Source: Pedococcus sp. 5OH_020 (lineage in GTDB: Bacteria > Actinomycetota > Actinomycetes > Actinomycetales > Dermatophilaceae). From it: a stretch of DNA of 64,000 bases. Below the pieces are notes generated by a model, which had not been told where the DNA came from, did not search any database, and saw only the letters and a program-made list of their open reading frames with translations. This document shows, in pieces, positions 1-8,723 of the stretch. A program made the position numbers and the translations under genes. Position 1 is the stretch's first letter. Each line of letters opens with the position of its first letter. Location: NCBI RefSeq assembly GCF_027812955.1, contig NZ_JAPYZV010000006.1, forward strand, positions 186,001 to 250,000, read 5' to 3'.

Positions 1-462
1 GCCACCGGAACCGTGTCGTTCAAGGACAACGGCACAGTGGTGCGGACCGTCGCGGTGAGCGGTGGCAAGGCGGTGTGGACGGTAACGGGGCAGACCCGCG
101 GCACGCACACCATGACGGCGACGTACAACGGTGACGCCAGCACGCTGACCAGCACCTCGCCGGGCGTCAGGGTGACGGTGGCGGGCCTGGCCAGCAAGAG
201 CACGCTGGCAGTCAACGACCGGGACTACGGCTACGGGTACCGCCCCACGCTGACGGCCACGGTGACCCCCTCGGGGGCTACCGGCACCGCCACGTTCCGC
301 GACGGCGCACGGGTCCTGGGAACGGTCCCGCTGAGCAGCGGGAAGGCCGTCTACCGGGCACCGGTGCTCGCGCGAGGCACCCACTACCTGACGGCGACGT
401 ACAACGGGTCCAGCAAGTACAACCCCGCTGGGTCGGCCAAGGTCTCCGTGGTCGTGCGCTGA
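1..462 (+). CDS. Ig-like repeat surface/secreted protein, 3' end only
   Basis: This is the last ~153 residues of a larger protein; the frame is open from the first base, so the start lies upstream of the window. Two repeats of a bacterial Ig-like fold are visible (about residues 1-60 and 65-150), each carrying the pattern TATYNG near its end and a G-T-[AV]-[ST]-F start, typical of Ig-like domain group 3/5 repeats in secreted or cell-wall proteins. No membrane anchor or sorting signal follows the last repeat, so the protein probably ends as a free or non-covalently attached exoprotein. The function of the whole protein cannot be told from this fragment. Two strong hairpins lie directly downstream. 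Confidence 0.75.
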   Translation, partial: ATGTVSFKDNGTVVRTVAVSGGKAVWTVTGQTRGTHTMTATYNGDASTLTSTSPGVRVTVAGLASKSTLAVNDRDYGYGYRPTLTATVTPSGATGTATFRDGARVLGTVPLSSGKAVYRAPVLARGTHYLTATYNGSSKYNPAGSAKVSVVVR

Positions 463-466
463 CCCC

Positions 467-522
467 CCTCGACCGACTGGACGGTCGAGGCTCGGGCCCC
501 CCACCGCACGGTGGGGGGCCCG
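467..522. terminator. tandem hairpin terminator between convergent genes
   Basis: Two hairpins follow the Ig-repeat gene: a 9-bp stem (467-475 with 482-490) and a perfect 14-bp GC stem with a 2-nt loop (493-506 with 509-522). They separate two convergent genes and could stop transcription from either side. There is no clear U-tract, as is common in high-GC actinobacteria. Confidence 0.7.
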
Positions 523-541
523 ACGCCGTGGTGTCGCCGGC

Positions 542-1741
542 TCAGAGCCAGGCGCCCCGGCGCATGACCGCCTGAAGCGCGAGCTGCTCGTCCACGACGA
601 GGACGTCTGCCTGCATTCCGAGCGCGAGCTCGCCGACACCCTCCAGCGCCAGCGCGCGGGCCGGCGTCCGGGTGGCAGCCGTGACGACCTCGCGGAGGTC
701 CAGGCCGAGCTCCTGCACGCACCACCGGACCTGGTCCAGCAGGGTGGAGACCCCGCCTGCCAGAGAGCCGCCGTCGAGCAGCCGAGCCTCGCGACCCCGG
801 ACCTGGACGGCACGGCCGCCCAGGGTGTAGTCCCCGGACGGCAGGCCGCTGGCCGCCATGGCGTCGCTGACGAGGGCCACCTGCCCACCGCCCACCGCGT
901 CGAAGACCATGCGCACGGTCCCGCCATCGAGGTGCACGCCGTCGGCGATGACCTCGACCACGGCGTCCCCCCGGGCTGCCGCCGCGAGCGCCGCTGCGAC
1001 CGGACCCGGAGCGCGATGGTGCATCGGCGGCATACCGTTGAAGAGGTGCGTCGCCAACGGCCGGGCTCCGCGCGCCCCGGCGCCGGCGATGGCCTCCAGG
1101 GCGGCTGCGACGGTGGCGTATTCGGCGTCGGTATGACCGATCGCACCCAGGGCGCCTCCCGTCGCGAGCAGCGCGGGGACCTCCGCGCCACCGCCACGCT
1201 CGGGCGCGAACGTCATCTGCGCGAACGCCTGCGGGGCGGCCTCGAACACGCGGTCGAGCAGGTCGCGGTCGAGGTCTGTGAGGGTCGCGGGGTCCTGGGC
1301 ACCGCAGCGCGCCGTGGACAGGAAGGGGCCCTCGAGATGGATGCCCGCGAGCTCGCCGCAAGCCACCGCCGTGGCCAGCACGCGGGTCGAAGCGACGAGC
1401 TCGGATGGCGGTGCCGAGACCAGCGACGCCACCACAGACGTGCTCCCGGCGCGGTGGTGGTGGCCGGCCGCGACGAAGGCTGCGCCAGGGTCCGCCCCGA
1501 ACTCGGCGCCTCCGCCGCCGTGGCAGTGGACGTCGACGAGTCCTGGGAGCAGAGTGAGACCGCTGCGCCAGTCCGGCGGAGCCGGCGCCTGCGCCCACTG
1601 TGCGGGGATCGACCGGAGCTCGCCGACCCAGGCGATCCGGCCGCCCGCGACCGCGACGGCTCCGTCCGGCACGAGCCGCCCGGGCGTGAGCACCCGACCC
1701 GTCAGGAGCTGGCCATGGTCGGGCGCCGGGTCCGTGGTCAC
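542..1741 (-). CDS. nagA: N-acetylglucosamine/galactosamine-6-phosphate deacetylase
   Basis: A 399-aa amidohydrolase that removes acetate from N-acetyl-hexosamine 6-phosphate in the cytoplasm. The N-terminal metal motif VDVHCHGGG (HxH), the metal-ligand Glu in HLEGPF, the histidines of IGHTDAEY and ADGVHLD and the catalytic Asp in LVSDAMAASG are all present, and the length fits the family (~380-400 aa). Its start overlaps the stop of the upstream SIS-domain gene by ATGA, so the two are translationally coupled. Because its neighbours include an AgaS-type isomerase, a PfkB kinase and a class II aldolase, the physiological substrate is more likely N-acetylgalactosamine 6-phosphate (AgaA role) than GlcNAc-6-P; sequence alone cannot decide this. 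Confidence 0.9.
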   Translation of the reverse strand: MTTDPAPDHGQLLTGRVLTPGRLVPDGAVAVAGGRIAWVGELRSIPAQWAQAPAPPDWRSGLTLLPGLVDVHCHGGGGAEFGADPGAAFVAAGHHHRAGSTSVVASLVSAPPSELVASTRVLATAVACGELAGIHLEGPFLSTARCGAQDPATLTDLDRDLLDRVFEAAPQAFAQMTFAPERGGGAEVPALLATGGALGAIGHTDAEYATVAAALEAIAGAGARGARPLATHLFNGMPPMHHRAPGPVAAALAAAARGDAVVEVIADGVHLDGGTVRMVFDAVGGGQVALVSDAMAASGLPSGDYTLGGRAVQVRGREARLLDGGSLAGGVSTLLDQVRWCVQELGLDLREVVTAATRTPARALALEGVGELALGMQADVLVVDEQLALQAVMRRGAWL

Positions 1742-2634
1742 GACAAGATGATGGACCGGGACAGGTGGCGGGGTCGATCGGGGTCCACACCGGCCTGGTC
1801 GGCCTTGTGCAGGCAGAGGCGGTGGACGCGGACCAGCTCTGCCAGGGGGTCGAGGTCCCGGTGCTCGAAGTGCGCCCCCGTCGCGCGGACGTCGTCGGCC
1901 AGACCTTCAGGGACCTCGCCGAACGCCCAGGTGGCCCGACCGTGCGTGGCGATGCTGATCGGTCCATGGCGGTACTCCATGGCGGGGTAGGCCTCCGTCC
2001 AGAACTGGGCGGACTCGCGCAGCTTGAGGGCGGCCTCGTAGGCCAGGCCGACGGTCCAGCCGCGACCCACGAAGGTGAGCTGGCCGGCGTCCCCGACCGC
2101 GGCGAGGGCGGTCGCGGGCTCCTCCGTCAGGACGGCCTCGGCGTCCTGGATGGCAGCGCTCAGGTCCTCGCCCAGGGTGGCTCGCAGCAGCGCCAGGGTC
2201 GTGGTCGCGAAGCGGGTCTGCACCACCGACCGCTCGTCCACCTCGCTGAGCATGAGCTGCTTCGTCGCCAGGTCCGGGATGCGCGTACCTTCGGTGGCGA
2301 CGACCGCGGTGGTCACCCGGTCACGGGAGGCGAGCGCCTCGAGCAGCTCGATCACCTCCGTCGTCGTGCCGGACCGGGAGATCGCCACCACGTGGTCGTA
2401 GTCCCGGTCCACCGGGAACTCGCTGGACGCGAAGGCGTCGGTCAGGCCCTCGCCGGCCGACTCGCGCAGCGCGGCATACGCCTGCGCCATGTAGAACGAC
2501 GTCCCGCAGCCGGTCACGGCCACGCGCTGCCCCGGGCGAGGTAGGACGTCCTTCGCCTCGGCGACGCGGCGCAGCACCGCCCGCCAGTCGTCCGGCTGGG
2601 TGGCGATCTCGGCGGAAAGGTACCTCGCGGCCAC
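1738..2634 (-). CDS. agaS: SIS-domain sugar isomerase/deaminase (AgaS-type)
   Basis: A 298-aa cytoplasmic protein with two SIS phosphosugar-binding domains; VAVTGCGTSFYMA (around residue 40) and AISRSGTTTEV (around residue 87) are the typical ligand loops. AgaS proteins convert galactosamine 6-phosphate to tagatose 6-phosphate plus ammonia. The GTG at 2634 is chosen because AGGAGGG (2641-2647 on the minus strand) sits 6 nt upstream; an ATG at 2688 in the same frame has no such site and would place the ribosome site inside the gene. It is the first gene of a two-gene unit with the deacetylase, divergent from the ABC transporter operon. A GlmS-like or fructosamine-deglycase activity is the main alternative. 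Confidence 0.8.
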   Translation of the reverse strand: MAARYLSAEIATQPDDWRAVLRRVAEAKDVLPRPGQRVAVTGCGTSFYMAQAYAALRESAGEGLTDAFASSEFPVDRDYDHVVAISRSGTTTEVIELLEALASRDRVTTAVVATEGTRIPDLATKQLMLSEVDERSVVQTRFATTTLALLRATLGEDLSAAIQDAEAVLTEEPATALAAVGDAGQLTFVGRGWTVGLAYEAALKLRESAQFWTEAYPAMEYRHGPISIATHGRATWAFGEVPEGLADDVRATGAHFEHRDLDPLAELVRVHRLCLHKADQAGVDPDRPRHLSRSIILS

Positions 2635-2649
2635 GGCTGGCCCTCCTAA

Positions 2650-2868
2650 CGTGAGTGAACGAGACTGAACTGATTGTGGAACCATCACGATCGGTCAGTC
2701 AAGCCGTCAAGAAAATGGCGTGTCATCCCTTGACGACAGGTGTTCTGCGGAGTCATGGTGTCTGTCACACATCGTGAATGTGAGCGATGAGCGTCCTTAT
2801 CGCTACGAAACGATCAACGGGTGAGCCGTGATCGCAGCGACGTCGAACACGAGAGATTGAGGTATCAG
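2650..2868. promoter_or_regulatory. divergent promoter/operator region of amino-sugar locus
   Basis: About 230 bp separate the divergent agaS-nagA and transporter operons. A plausible plus-strand promoter is TTGACG (2730-2735), 18-nt spacer, CATGGT (2754-2759). Just downstream lie repeated TGA-type half sites (around 2774-2793), and a similar set of TGA half sites occurs near 2650-2670 next to the agaS start. Directly repeated half sites fit a DeoR-family operator, and the DeoR gene at 6040 is in the same operon, but the exact operator is not certain. Confidence 0.4.
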
Positions 2869-4152
2869 GTGAGCAGCAAGCGACATCTGCCCGCGACGGG
2901 GCTCCTCGCGGGAACCACGGCCGTCGTGCTGGGTCTGGCCGCGTGCTCCGGTGGCACGGGTGCCGGCTCGGCCGGTGGAGGCGGCGGGGGCGGCTCCTCC
3001 GCGACCAAGGGAGCCACCACGATCAAGCTGGTGGCGGCGGAGTACTCCAAGAACCACACCAAGGCGTTCTGGGACCAGTTCGCCCAAGCGTACAAGTCGA
3101 AGACGGGCAACACCCTGCAGGTCCAGATCGTCAGCTGGGACGACATCGACCAGCAGAGCTCGACGATGGTGCAGAACAACAACCCGCCGGACATCCTCAA
3201 CCTCAACGCCTACGCGAGCTACGCCAAGGACGGCCTGCTCTACAGCGCCGACGAGGTCCTGTCGGACACGGTGAAGTCCGACCTGCTCGACGCCTTCGTC
3301 AAGTCCGGCAGCTACCAGGGCAAGATGTACGGGATGCCGGACCTCAGCTCCGCCCGGGCGATGTTCTACAACAAGACGCTCTTCCAGAAGGCCGGCATCT
3401 CCGCCCCGCCCAAGACCTGGGCCGAGTTCCAGGCCGACGCGACGAAGATCGCTGGCCTCGGGAACGGCGCCATCGGCTACGGCCTCCCGCTCGGTCCGGA
3501 GGAGTCCCAGGGCGAGTTCTCGATCTGGATGTTCAACAACGGAGGGGACTGGAAGAAGGACGGCAAGTGGACCATCAACAGCCCTGAGAACGTCGAGACC
3601 CTGACCTTCCTGAAGTCCCTCGCCACCAAGAAGCTGACCCAGAACAACCCGGGCAAGACCAACCGGCAGGACGCCTTCGACCTCTTCGCGTCCGGCAAGG
3701 TCGGGATGGTCGTCGGGTTCTCACCGTTGGCGGGCAAGCTCGACGCGGACAAGAAGGTGCAGTACGGCGTGGCACCGATGCCGACGAAGGCGGACGGCGG
3801 AACCCCGCAGACCTTCGGCGTCACGGACTACCTCATGGCCTTCAAGAAGAAGGGGAACCAGGATGCCGTCAAGGCGTTCTACGACCTCTACTACCAGAAG
3901 GACCAGGTCAACAGCTTCATCAAGGCCGAGGGCTTCCTGCCGGTGACGAAGTCCGGCATCCAGGAGTTCTCCGGCGACCCCAAGCTGAAGACCTACCTCG
4001 AGACCCTGCCGAACGCGCACCTGACGCCCACCGACGACCCCACCTGGGACAAGGTGAAGCTCGCCGTGCAGCAGAACCTCGGCACAGCCATCACCGGTGA
4101 CCCCAAGGCGGTCCTGGACAAGCTGCAGAAGTCCGCCGAGGCGGGCGGCTGA
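2869..4152 (+). CDS. ABC sugar-binding lipoprotein
   Basis: A 427-aa family 1 extracellular solute-binding protein. The N-terminus has positive charges, a hydrophobic stretch and the lipobox LAAC, so it is an exported lipoprotein anchored outside the membrane; a Gly/Ser linker follows. The GTG at 2869 has GAGG 6 nt upstream and gives a proper signal peptide; an in-frame GTG at 2821 would add a charged extension. It is followed after 2 nt by two CUT1-type permeases. Given the downstream catabolic enzymes the ligand is probably GalNAc or a GalNAc-containing oligosaccharide (inference). Confidence 0.88.
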   Translation: MSSKRHLPATGLLAGTTAVVLGLAACSGGTGAGSAGGGGGGGSSATKGATTIKLVAAEYSKNHTKAFWDQFAQAYKSKTGNTLQVQIVSWDDIDQQSSTMVQNNNPPDILNLNAYASYAKDGLLYSADEVLSDTVKSDLLDAFVKSGSYQGKMYGMPDLSSARAMFYNKTLFQKAGISAPPKTWAEFQADATKIAGLGNGAIGYGLPLGPEESQGEFSIWMFNNGGDWKKDGKWTINSPENVETLTFLKSLATKKLTQNNPGKTNRQDAFDLFASGKVGMVVGFSPLAGKLDADKKVQYGVAPMPTKADGGTPQTFGVTDYLMAFKKKGNQDAVKAFYDLYYQKDQVNSFIKAEGFLPVTKSGIQEFSGDPKLKTYLETLPNAHLTPTDDPTWDKVKLAVQQNLGTAITGDPKAVLDKLQKSAEAGG

Positions 4153-4154
4153 GC

Positions 4155-5144
4155 GTGGTCCAGCCAGCTGGCCCTGGAGTGGGTGCGGTCGGGGCACCGG
4201 CCGCACCCGCTCCTCCCCTCGGCCGCAGACGCAGAGGCCGTCGGCCCCGGACGGCCGGCGGAGGCCGCGCCTCGGGCTGGGTGGCGCTGCTGTGGCTCGC
4301 CCCGGCCCTGCTGCTCATCCTCGGCGTGGTCGTCTGGCCGGCGGTCGAGCTCGTCCGGGCGTCGCTCGCTCGGTTCTCCATCACCGGCCTCAACAAGGGC
4401 AGCGCGGGACTGGACAACTACCGCAACGTGCTGGCGAACGAGAGCCTCGGCACCGTCCTGGCGAACACCGTGGTTTGGGTGGTGGCGGTGGTCGCCCTGA
4501 CCATCCTCATCAGCCTCGGGTTGGCGCAGTTCCTGACCAAGGACTTCTGGGGCCGCCGGTTCGTCCGGTGGGCGGTCATCGTGCCGTGGGCGGCGTCGCT
4601 GGTCATCACCGCCCGGCTGTTCAGCCTCATCTACAGCTACTACTACGGCACGCTCAACGCCGTGCTGCTCAAGCTCCATCTCGTGCACACACCGGTGGAC
4701 TTCCTGGGCAACGACCGGTGGATCATGCCCTCGATGGTCGCCGTGGGGGTCTTCGTCTCGATCCCCTTCACGGCGTACGTGTTCGTGGCCGGCCTCAACG
4801 CCATCCCCACCGACGTGTACGAGGCGGCCCGGATCGACGGGGCCTCCCCGTGGAAGATCTGGCGGCTCATCACGCTGCCCCTGCTCCGCCCCGCGATCCT
4901 CGTGGCGACGGTCCTGAACATGATCTACGTGTTCAACAGCTTTCCCATCATCTACACGCTCAACGAGTCGAACCCCGGGTTCGCCCACGACACGACGATC
5001 ACGTTCATGTACAAGCTCGCCTTCAAGAGCGCGGAGAAGGACGTGGGCCAGTCCGCCGCCGCGGGCCTGTTCAACGTCTGCCTGATCCTCGTCGCGGTGC
5101 TGGTGTACCTGCGGGTGTCGCGTTGGCGCGAGGAGGAGTCCTGA
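4155..5144 (+). CDS. ABC sugar transporter permease (MalF type)
   Basis: A 329-aa inner-membrane permease of the CUT1 carbohydrate ABC family. About six hydrophobic segments are seen after a ~40-residue Pro/Arg-rich cytoplasmic N-terminus. The EAA loop that contacts the ATPase reads YEAARIDGASPWKIWRLITL (about residue 225). The GTG start lies 2 nt after the binding-protein stop and the stop overlaps the next permease by ATGA, so all three are co-translated. No ATP-binding subunit is encoded in the locus. Confidence 0.9.
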   Translation: MVQPAGPGVGAVGAPAAPAPPLGRRRRGRRPRTAGGGRASGWVALLWLAPALLLILGVVVWPAVELVRASLARFSITGLNKGSAGLDNYRNVLANESLGTVLANTVVWVVAVVALTILISLGLAQFLTKDFWGRRFVRWAVIVPWAASLVITARLFSLIYSYYYGTLNAVLLKLHLVHTPVDFLGNDRWIMPSMVAVGVFVSIPFTAYVFVAGLNAIPTDVYEAARIDGASPWKIWRLITLPLLRPAILVATVLNMIYVFNSFPIIYTLNESNPGFAHDTTITFMYKLAFKSAEKDVGQSAAAGLFNVCLILVAVLVYLRVSRWREEES

Positions 5145-6043
5145 TGGCCACGGCAACGCCGGCGTTGACCGGCACCTCAGCGAGCGCCGATACGGCAACG
5201 ACCTCCGCGACGCCGGGTGGGTGGCGACGGGCGCGGCCCTGGGCCATGCCGCTGATCGGACTGGGGGTCTCGCTCGCCTTCCTCTGGCCGTACCTCGTCA
5301 TGCTCCTGGGCGCCTTCCGGCCGAGCAGCGACGTCGTGCAGACCCCCGCCTCGGTCCTGCCCCGGGTCTGGAAGTGGACGACCTTCCCGGAGGTCCTCGG
5401 CGACGAGCGGTTCCTGGCCTGGCTGAGGACGTCGGTCGTCGTGGCGCTCGCCTCCACTGCCATCGTCGTGGTGGTCGCCATTCCGGCGGCGTACTTCACC
5501 GCCCGGTTCCGCTTTCGCGGCAGGATGGCGTTCCTGTTCCTCGTGCTGGTGACGCAGATGTTCTCCCCGACGTCGCTGGTCGTCGGGATCTACCGCGAGT
5601 TCTTCACGGTGAACCTCGTCAACACCTACCTCGCCCTGATCCTCACCAACGCCGCCTTCAACCTGGCGTTCGCGATCTGGATCCTGCACGGCTTCTTCGC
5701 CTCGATCCCGCGTGAGCTGGAGGAGGCCTCTGAGCTGGACGGATGCGGCAGGGTCGGGACGCTGTGGCGGGTGATGCTCCCCCTGACCCTGCCGGGGCTG
5801 GTCACGGCGACGATCTTCACGTTCATCGCCGCGTGGAACGAGTACGTCGTCGCCCTGACGCTCATGCTGGACGACAGCCGCAAGCCGCTGACGGTGGGCA
5901 TCAACTCCTACGTCACCGGCTATGAGCAGAACTGGGACCAGCTGTTCGGGGCGTCGCTGATCGCCATCGTGCCTGTGGTGATCCTCTTCGCCCTCATCGA
6001 GAAGCACCTGGTCGGCGGGCTGACCTCCGGTGCGGTCAAGTGA
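5144..6043 (+). CDS. ABC sugar transporter permease (MalG type)
   Basis: A 299-aa partner permease of the CUT1 family with about six membrane segments. The EAA motif is ELEEASELDGCGRVGTLWRV (around residue 192). The ATG overlaps the previous gene's TGA and its own TGA overlaps the GTG of the DeoR gene. As usual for actinobacterial CUT1 systems, the missing ATPase is probably supplied by a shared MsiK-like protein encoded elsewhere (known for the family, inferred here). Confidence 0.9.
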   Translation: MATATPALTGTSASADTATTSATPGGWRRARPWAMPLIGLGVSLAFLWPYLVMLLGAFRPSSDVVQTPASVLPRVWKWTTFPEVLGDERFLAWLRTSVVVALASTAIVVVVAIPAAYFTARFRFRGRMAFLFLVLVTQMFSPTSLVVGIYREFFTVNLVNTYLALILTNAAFNLAFAIWILHGFFASIPRELEEASELDGCGRVGTLWRVMLPLTLPGLVTATIFTFIAAWNEYVVALTLMLDDSRKPLTVGINSYVTGYEQNWDQLFGASLIAIVPVVILFALIEKHLVGGLTSGAVK

Positions 6044-6849
6044 CCCAGGTCGAGAGCCGTGCGATGGACCGGGGCGCCCGATGGAGCGCCCTGCTCTCGC
6101 TGCTCGCCGAGCACGGCAGGCTGACGGTCGCAGAGACCGTGGAGGCCCTCGGCGTCTCCGAGGCCACCGTCCGGCGCGACTTCGGCGAGCTGGCCGCACA
6201 GCAGCTGGTGACGCGGACGCACGGTGGCATCGTGTCGGCGGCCGTGGCGTACGACCTGCCCGCCCGCTACCGGCAGGCCGGGAGCGACTCCGCCAAGGAG
6301 CGCATCGCAGCTCGGGCTGCGGAGCTCGTCCGGGAGGGGTCGGTGGTGGGCTTCAACGGCGGGACGACCACCAGCGCCACGGCGCGACGACTGGCGGCTC
6401 GGGCGGACCTCGCCGCCTCCTCGCGTCGCCCGTCCGTGACCGTGGTGACGAACGCCCTGAACATCGCCACGGAGATGGTCCTGCGTCCTTTCGTGCGCTG
6501 CGTCTCCCTCGGAGGGGTGGCGCGCCCGGAGTCCTATGAGCTGTCCGGCCCGCTGGCCTCCATGGTGCTCGGCGAGCTCTGGCTCGACACGGTCGTTCTC
6601 GGGGTCGATGCCGTCTCCGCCGCTGGTGGCGCAGCCTGCGAGCACGAGGGGGAGGCAGGCATCAACTCGCTGATGGTCGAGCGTGCGGAGCGGGTCGTCG
6701 TCGTGGCGACCGGTCCCAAGGTCGGGCGTCGCGCCTTCGCGCGGATCTGCCCCGCGCCGACGGTCGACCTCCTGGTCACCGACGGCTCCGCAGACCCCGA
6801 CGCTCTGGCGGAGCTTGGCGCAGCCGGCGTGACGGTCGAGGTGGTCTAA
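6040..6849 (+). CDS. DeoR-family transcriptional regulator of the locus
   Basis: A 269-aa repressor with an N-terminal winged helix (LTVAETVEALGVSEATVRRD, residues ~28-47) and a DeoR C-terminal sensor domain that binds a phosphosugar (motifs VGFNGGTTTSA and TNALNIA). The GTG start overlaps the permease stop; an in-frame ATG at 6064 is an alternative. Being inside the transporter-catabolism operon, it most likely autoregulates and controls both divergent units in response to an intermediate such as galactosamine 6-phosphate or tagatose 6-phosphate. Confidence 0.85.
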   Translation: MTQVESRAMDRGARWSALLSLLAEHGRLTVAETVEALGVSEATVRRDFGELAAQQLVTRTHGGIVSAAVAYDLPARYRQAGSDSAKERIAARAAELVREGSVVGFNGGTTTSATARRLAARADLAASSRRPSVTVVTNALNIATEMVLRPFVRCVSLGGVARPESYELSGPLASMVLGELWLDTVVLGVDAVSAAGGAACEHEGEAGINSLMVERAERVVVVATGPKVGRRAFARICPAPTVDLLVTDGSADPDALAELGAAGVTVEVV

Positions 6850-6851
6850 GG

Positions 6852-7796
6852 GTGGAGCACCCGGTCGTCGCGGCCGTCGACGTGGGCGGCACGCGGGTCA
6901 AGGCTGCCCTCGTGGACCGGGCCGGCGAGGAGGTCGTCTCCCTGACGCGTCCCACCCCGCCCCGCCTAGACGCGCCGGGCGCGTTGGTGGCACTCCTGCG
7001 TACGACGGTGGAGGACCTGCGGGCAGCGGCCGCCAGCCAGGGCCGGGGCGACACGATCGCCGCGTGCGGCGTCGTGGTCCCTGGCCTGGTCGACGACCTC
7101 TCCGGGGTGGCGGTGTGGTCGGCGAACCTACACTGGCGCGACGTACCGGTGGCGACGCCACTGAGCGAGGCGCTCGAGGTGCCGGTGGCGCTCGGCCACG
7201 ACGTCCGGGCCGGGCTCCTCGCCGAGGCGCGCTTCGGTGCGGCTCGCGGGCACCGACACGTGCTCTTCATGCCGGTGGGTACGGGTATCGCGGGTGCGAT
7301 GATGCTCGACGGGCATGTGGTCGTCGCGGACGGGCGAGCCGGTGAGCTGGGGCACGTCGTCGTCGAGCCGGGCGGTCCGCTCTGCGGCTGTGGAGCCCGT
7401 GGCTGCCTGGAGGCAGTCGCCTCCGCGGCCGCGGTGGAGCGCCGGTATGCGGCGCGCGCCGCGGTGGCGACGCTGCCGGCAGCAGGTCCGTCGAGGCTGG
7501 GGGCCGACCGCATCGCCGACCTCGTCCGCAGCGAAGACCCTGTGGCGACGCAGGTCTGGGACGACACGGTCACCGCGCTCGCGCGGGCCGTCGTCATGGT
7601 GGTCACGCTGACGGGGGTGGAGCTCGTGCTCGTAGGGGGCGGGCTGGCCCAGTGCGGTGAGCTGCTCCTGCAACCGTTGCGGCGCAAGGTGGAGCAGGAC
7701 CTCACCTTCCAGCGCCGGCCCGAGGTGGAGCGCCCGCTGCTCGGGGACCGGGCCGGGTGTCTCGGGGCGGCGTGCCTGGCGTGGGACCTCACGTGA
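6852..7796 (+). CDS. ROK-family sugar kinase (candidate GalNAc kinase)
   Basis: A 314-aa cytoplasmic kinase. DVGGTRVKAAL near the N-terminus is the ROK ATP-binding loop, LGHDVRAGLLAEARFG contains the catalytic Asp, and CGCGARGCLEAVAS is the zinc-binding ROK signature CxCGxxGCxE. The GTG start is 2 nt after the DeoR stop and its stop overlaps the PfkB start by GTGA. Most such genes are annotated as glucokinase, but in this operon the expected role is phosphorylation of imported N-acetylgalactosamine at C6 (inference from context). Confidence 0.85.
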   Translation: MEHPVVAAVDVGGTRVKAALVDRAGEEVVSLTRPTPPRLDAPGALVALLRTTVEDLRAAAASQGRGDTIAACGVVVPGLVDDLSGVAVWSANLHWRDVPVATPLSEALEVPVALGHDVRAGLLAEARFGAARGHRHVLFMPVGTGIAGAMMLDGHVVVADGRAGELGHVVVEPGGPLCGCGARGCLEAVASAAAVERRYAARAAVATLPAAGPSRLGADRIADLVRSEDPVATQVWDDTVTALARAVVMVVTLTGVELVLVGGGLAQCGELLLQPLRRKVEQDLTFQRRPEVERPLLGDRAGCLGAACLAWDLT

Positions 7797-8716
7797 TCCT
7801 CACTGTCACGCCGAACCCCGCGCTGGACGTGACGTACGAGGTGCAGCGGCTGGTGCCCCACACCAGCCATCGCGTCCTGTCCGTGCGTGAGCTCGCTGGA
7901 GGCAAAGGCGTCAACGTGGCGGCGGTCGCCAGCCTCCGGGGCCAGTCCGTCGTGGCGACCGGGCTCCTCGGTGGTGCCACCGGCGGACGGCTGCGGCGCG
8001 ACCTGGACGAGCGCCGGATCCGGCACGACTTCGCGGAGTGCTCACACGAGACCCGGCGAACCGTCACGGTCGTCAGCCGGAGTGACGGTGACGCGACCGC
8101 CTTCAACGAGCCGGGTGAGGACTGGCGGGACGAGGACTGGCGGCTGCTGGTCCAGCACCTGCAGGGGCTGCTGCGACGTTACGCGCCACGCGTGCTGGTC
8201 GCGTCCGGGAGCGTCCCCGCCGGCTTCCCCGCCGACGGGTATGCCCGCCTTGTGCGGCTCGGCCACGACGCCGGGTGCCGAGTCGTCGTGGACGCGTCGC
8301 GTGACGCGCTGCTCGAGGCAGTGGCCGCCGGGCCCGACGTGGTCAAGCCCAACCGGGAGGAGCTGCTGGGGGTGACCGGCGCGACGGACCCCGTGGTGGG
8401 CGCCAAGCTGCTGCAGGACAAGGGCGCCCGCGAGGTTGTGGTGTCCCTGGGACCGGACGGGATAGTCTCCGTCGCCCCCGACGGACGGGTCTGCAGAGCC
8501 ATACCTCCTGGGGCCCTGAAGGGGAACCCCACGGGCGCCGGGGACAGCGCCGTGGCGGCGATCGCCTCGGGGCTGTGCTCCGGTCAGCCGTGGCCGGAGG
8601 TGCTCGCCGACGCGGTCGCCTGGTCGGGGGCTGCCGTCCTGCAGCCCACAGCGGGGACGGTCGACCCCCACGACATCCACCGACTGCGTGCGGCCGTGCG
8701 CGTGGAGAGGGAGTAG
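7793..8716 (+). CDS. PfkB-family kinase (tagatose-6-P/1-phosphofructokinase type)
   Basis: A 307-aa PfkB/ribokinase fold kinase of the LacC/FruK group. MILTVTPNPALDVTY at the start, ELAGGKGVNVA (substrate loop) and NPTGAGDSAVAA with the catalytic Asp near residue 250 are the family signatures. The GTG start overlaps the ROK stop. In the GalNAc pathway this step makes tagatose 1,6-bisphosphate from tagatose 6-phosphate; a fructose 1-phosphate kinase cannot be excluded, but no fructose PTS gene is nearby and an aldolase gene follows after 7 nt. Confidence 0.82.
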   Translation: MILTVTPNPALDVTYEVQRLVPHTSHRVLSVRELAGGKGVNVAAVASLRGQSVVATGLLGGATGGRLRRDLDERRIRHDFAECSHETRRTVTVVSRSDGDATAFNEPGEDWRDEDWRLLVQHLQGLLRRYAPRVLVASGSVPAGFPADGYARLVRLGHDAGCRVVVDASRDALLEAVAAGPDVVKPNREELLGVTGATDPVVGAKLLQDKGAREVVVSLGPDGIVSVAPDGRVCRAIPPGALKGNPTGAGDSAVAAIASGLCSGQPWPEVLADAVAWSGAAVLQPTAGTVDPHDIHRLRAAVRVERE

Positions 8717-8723
8717 GAGCGAG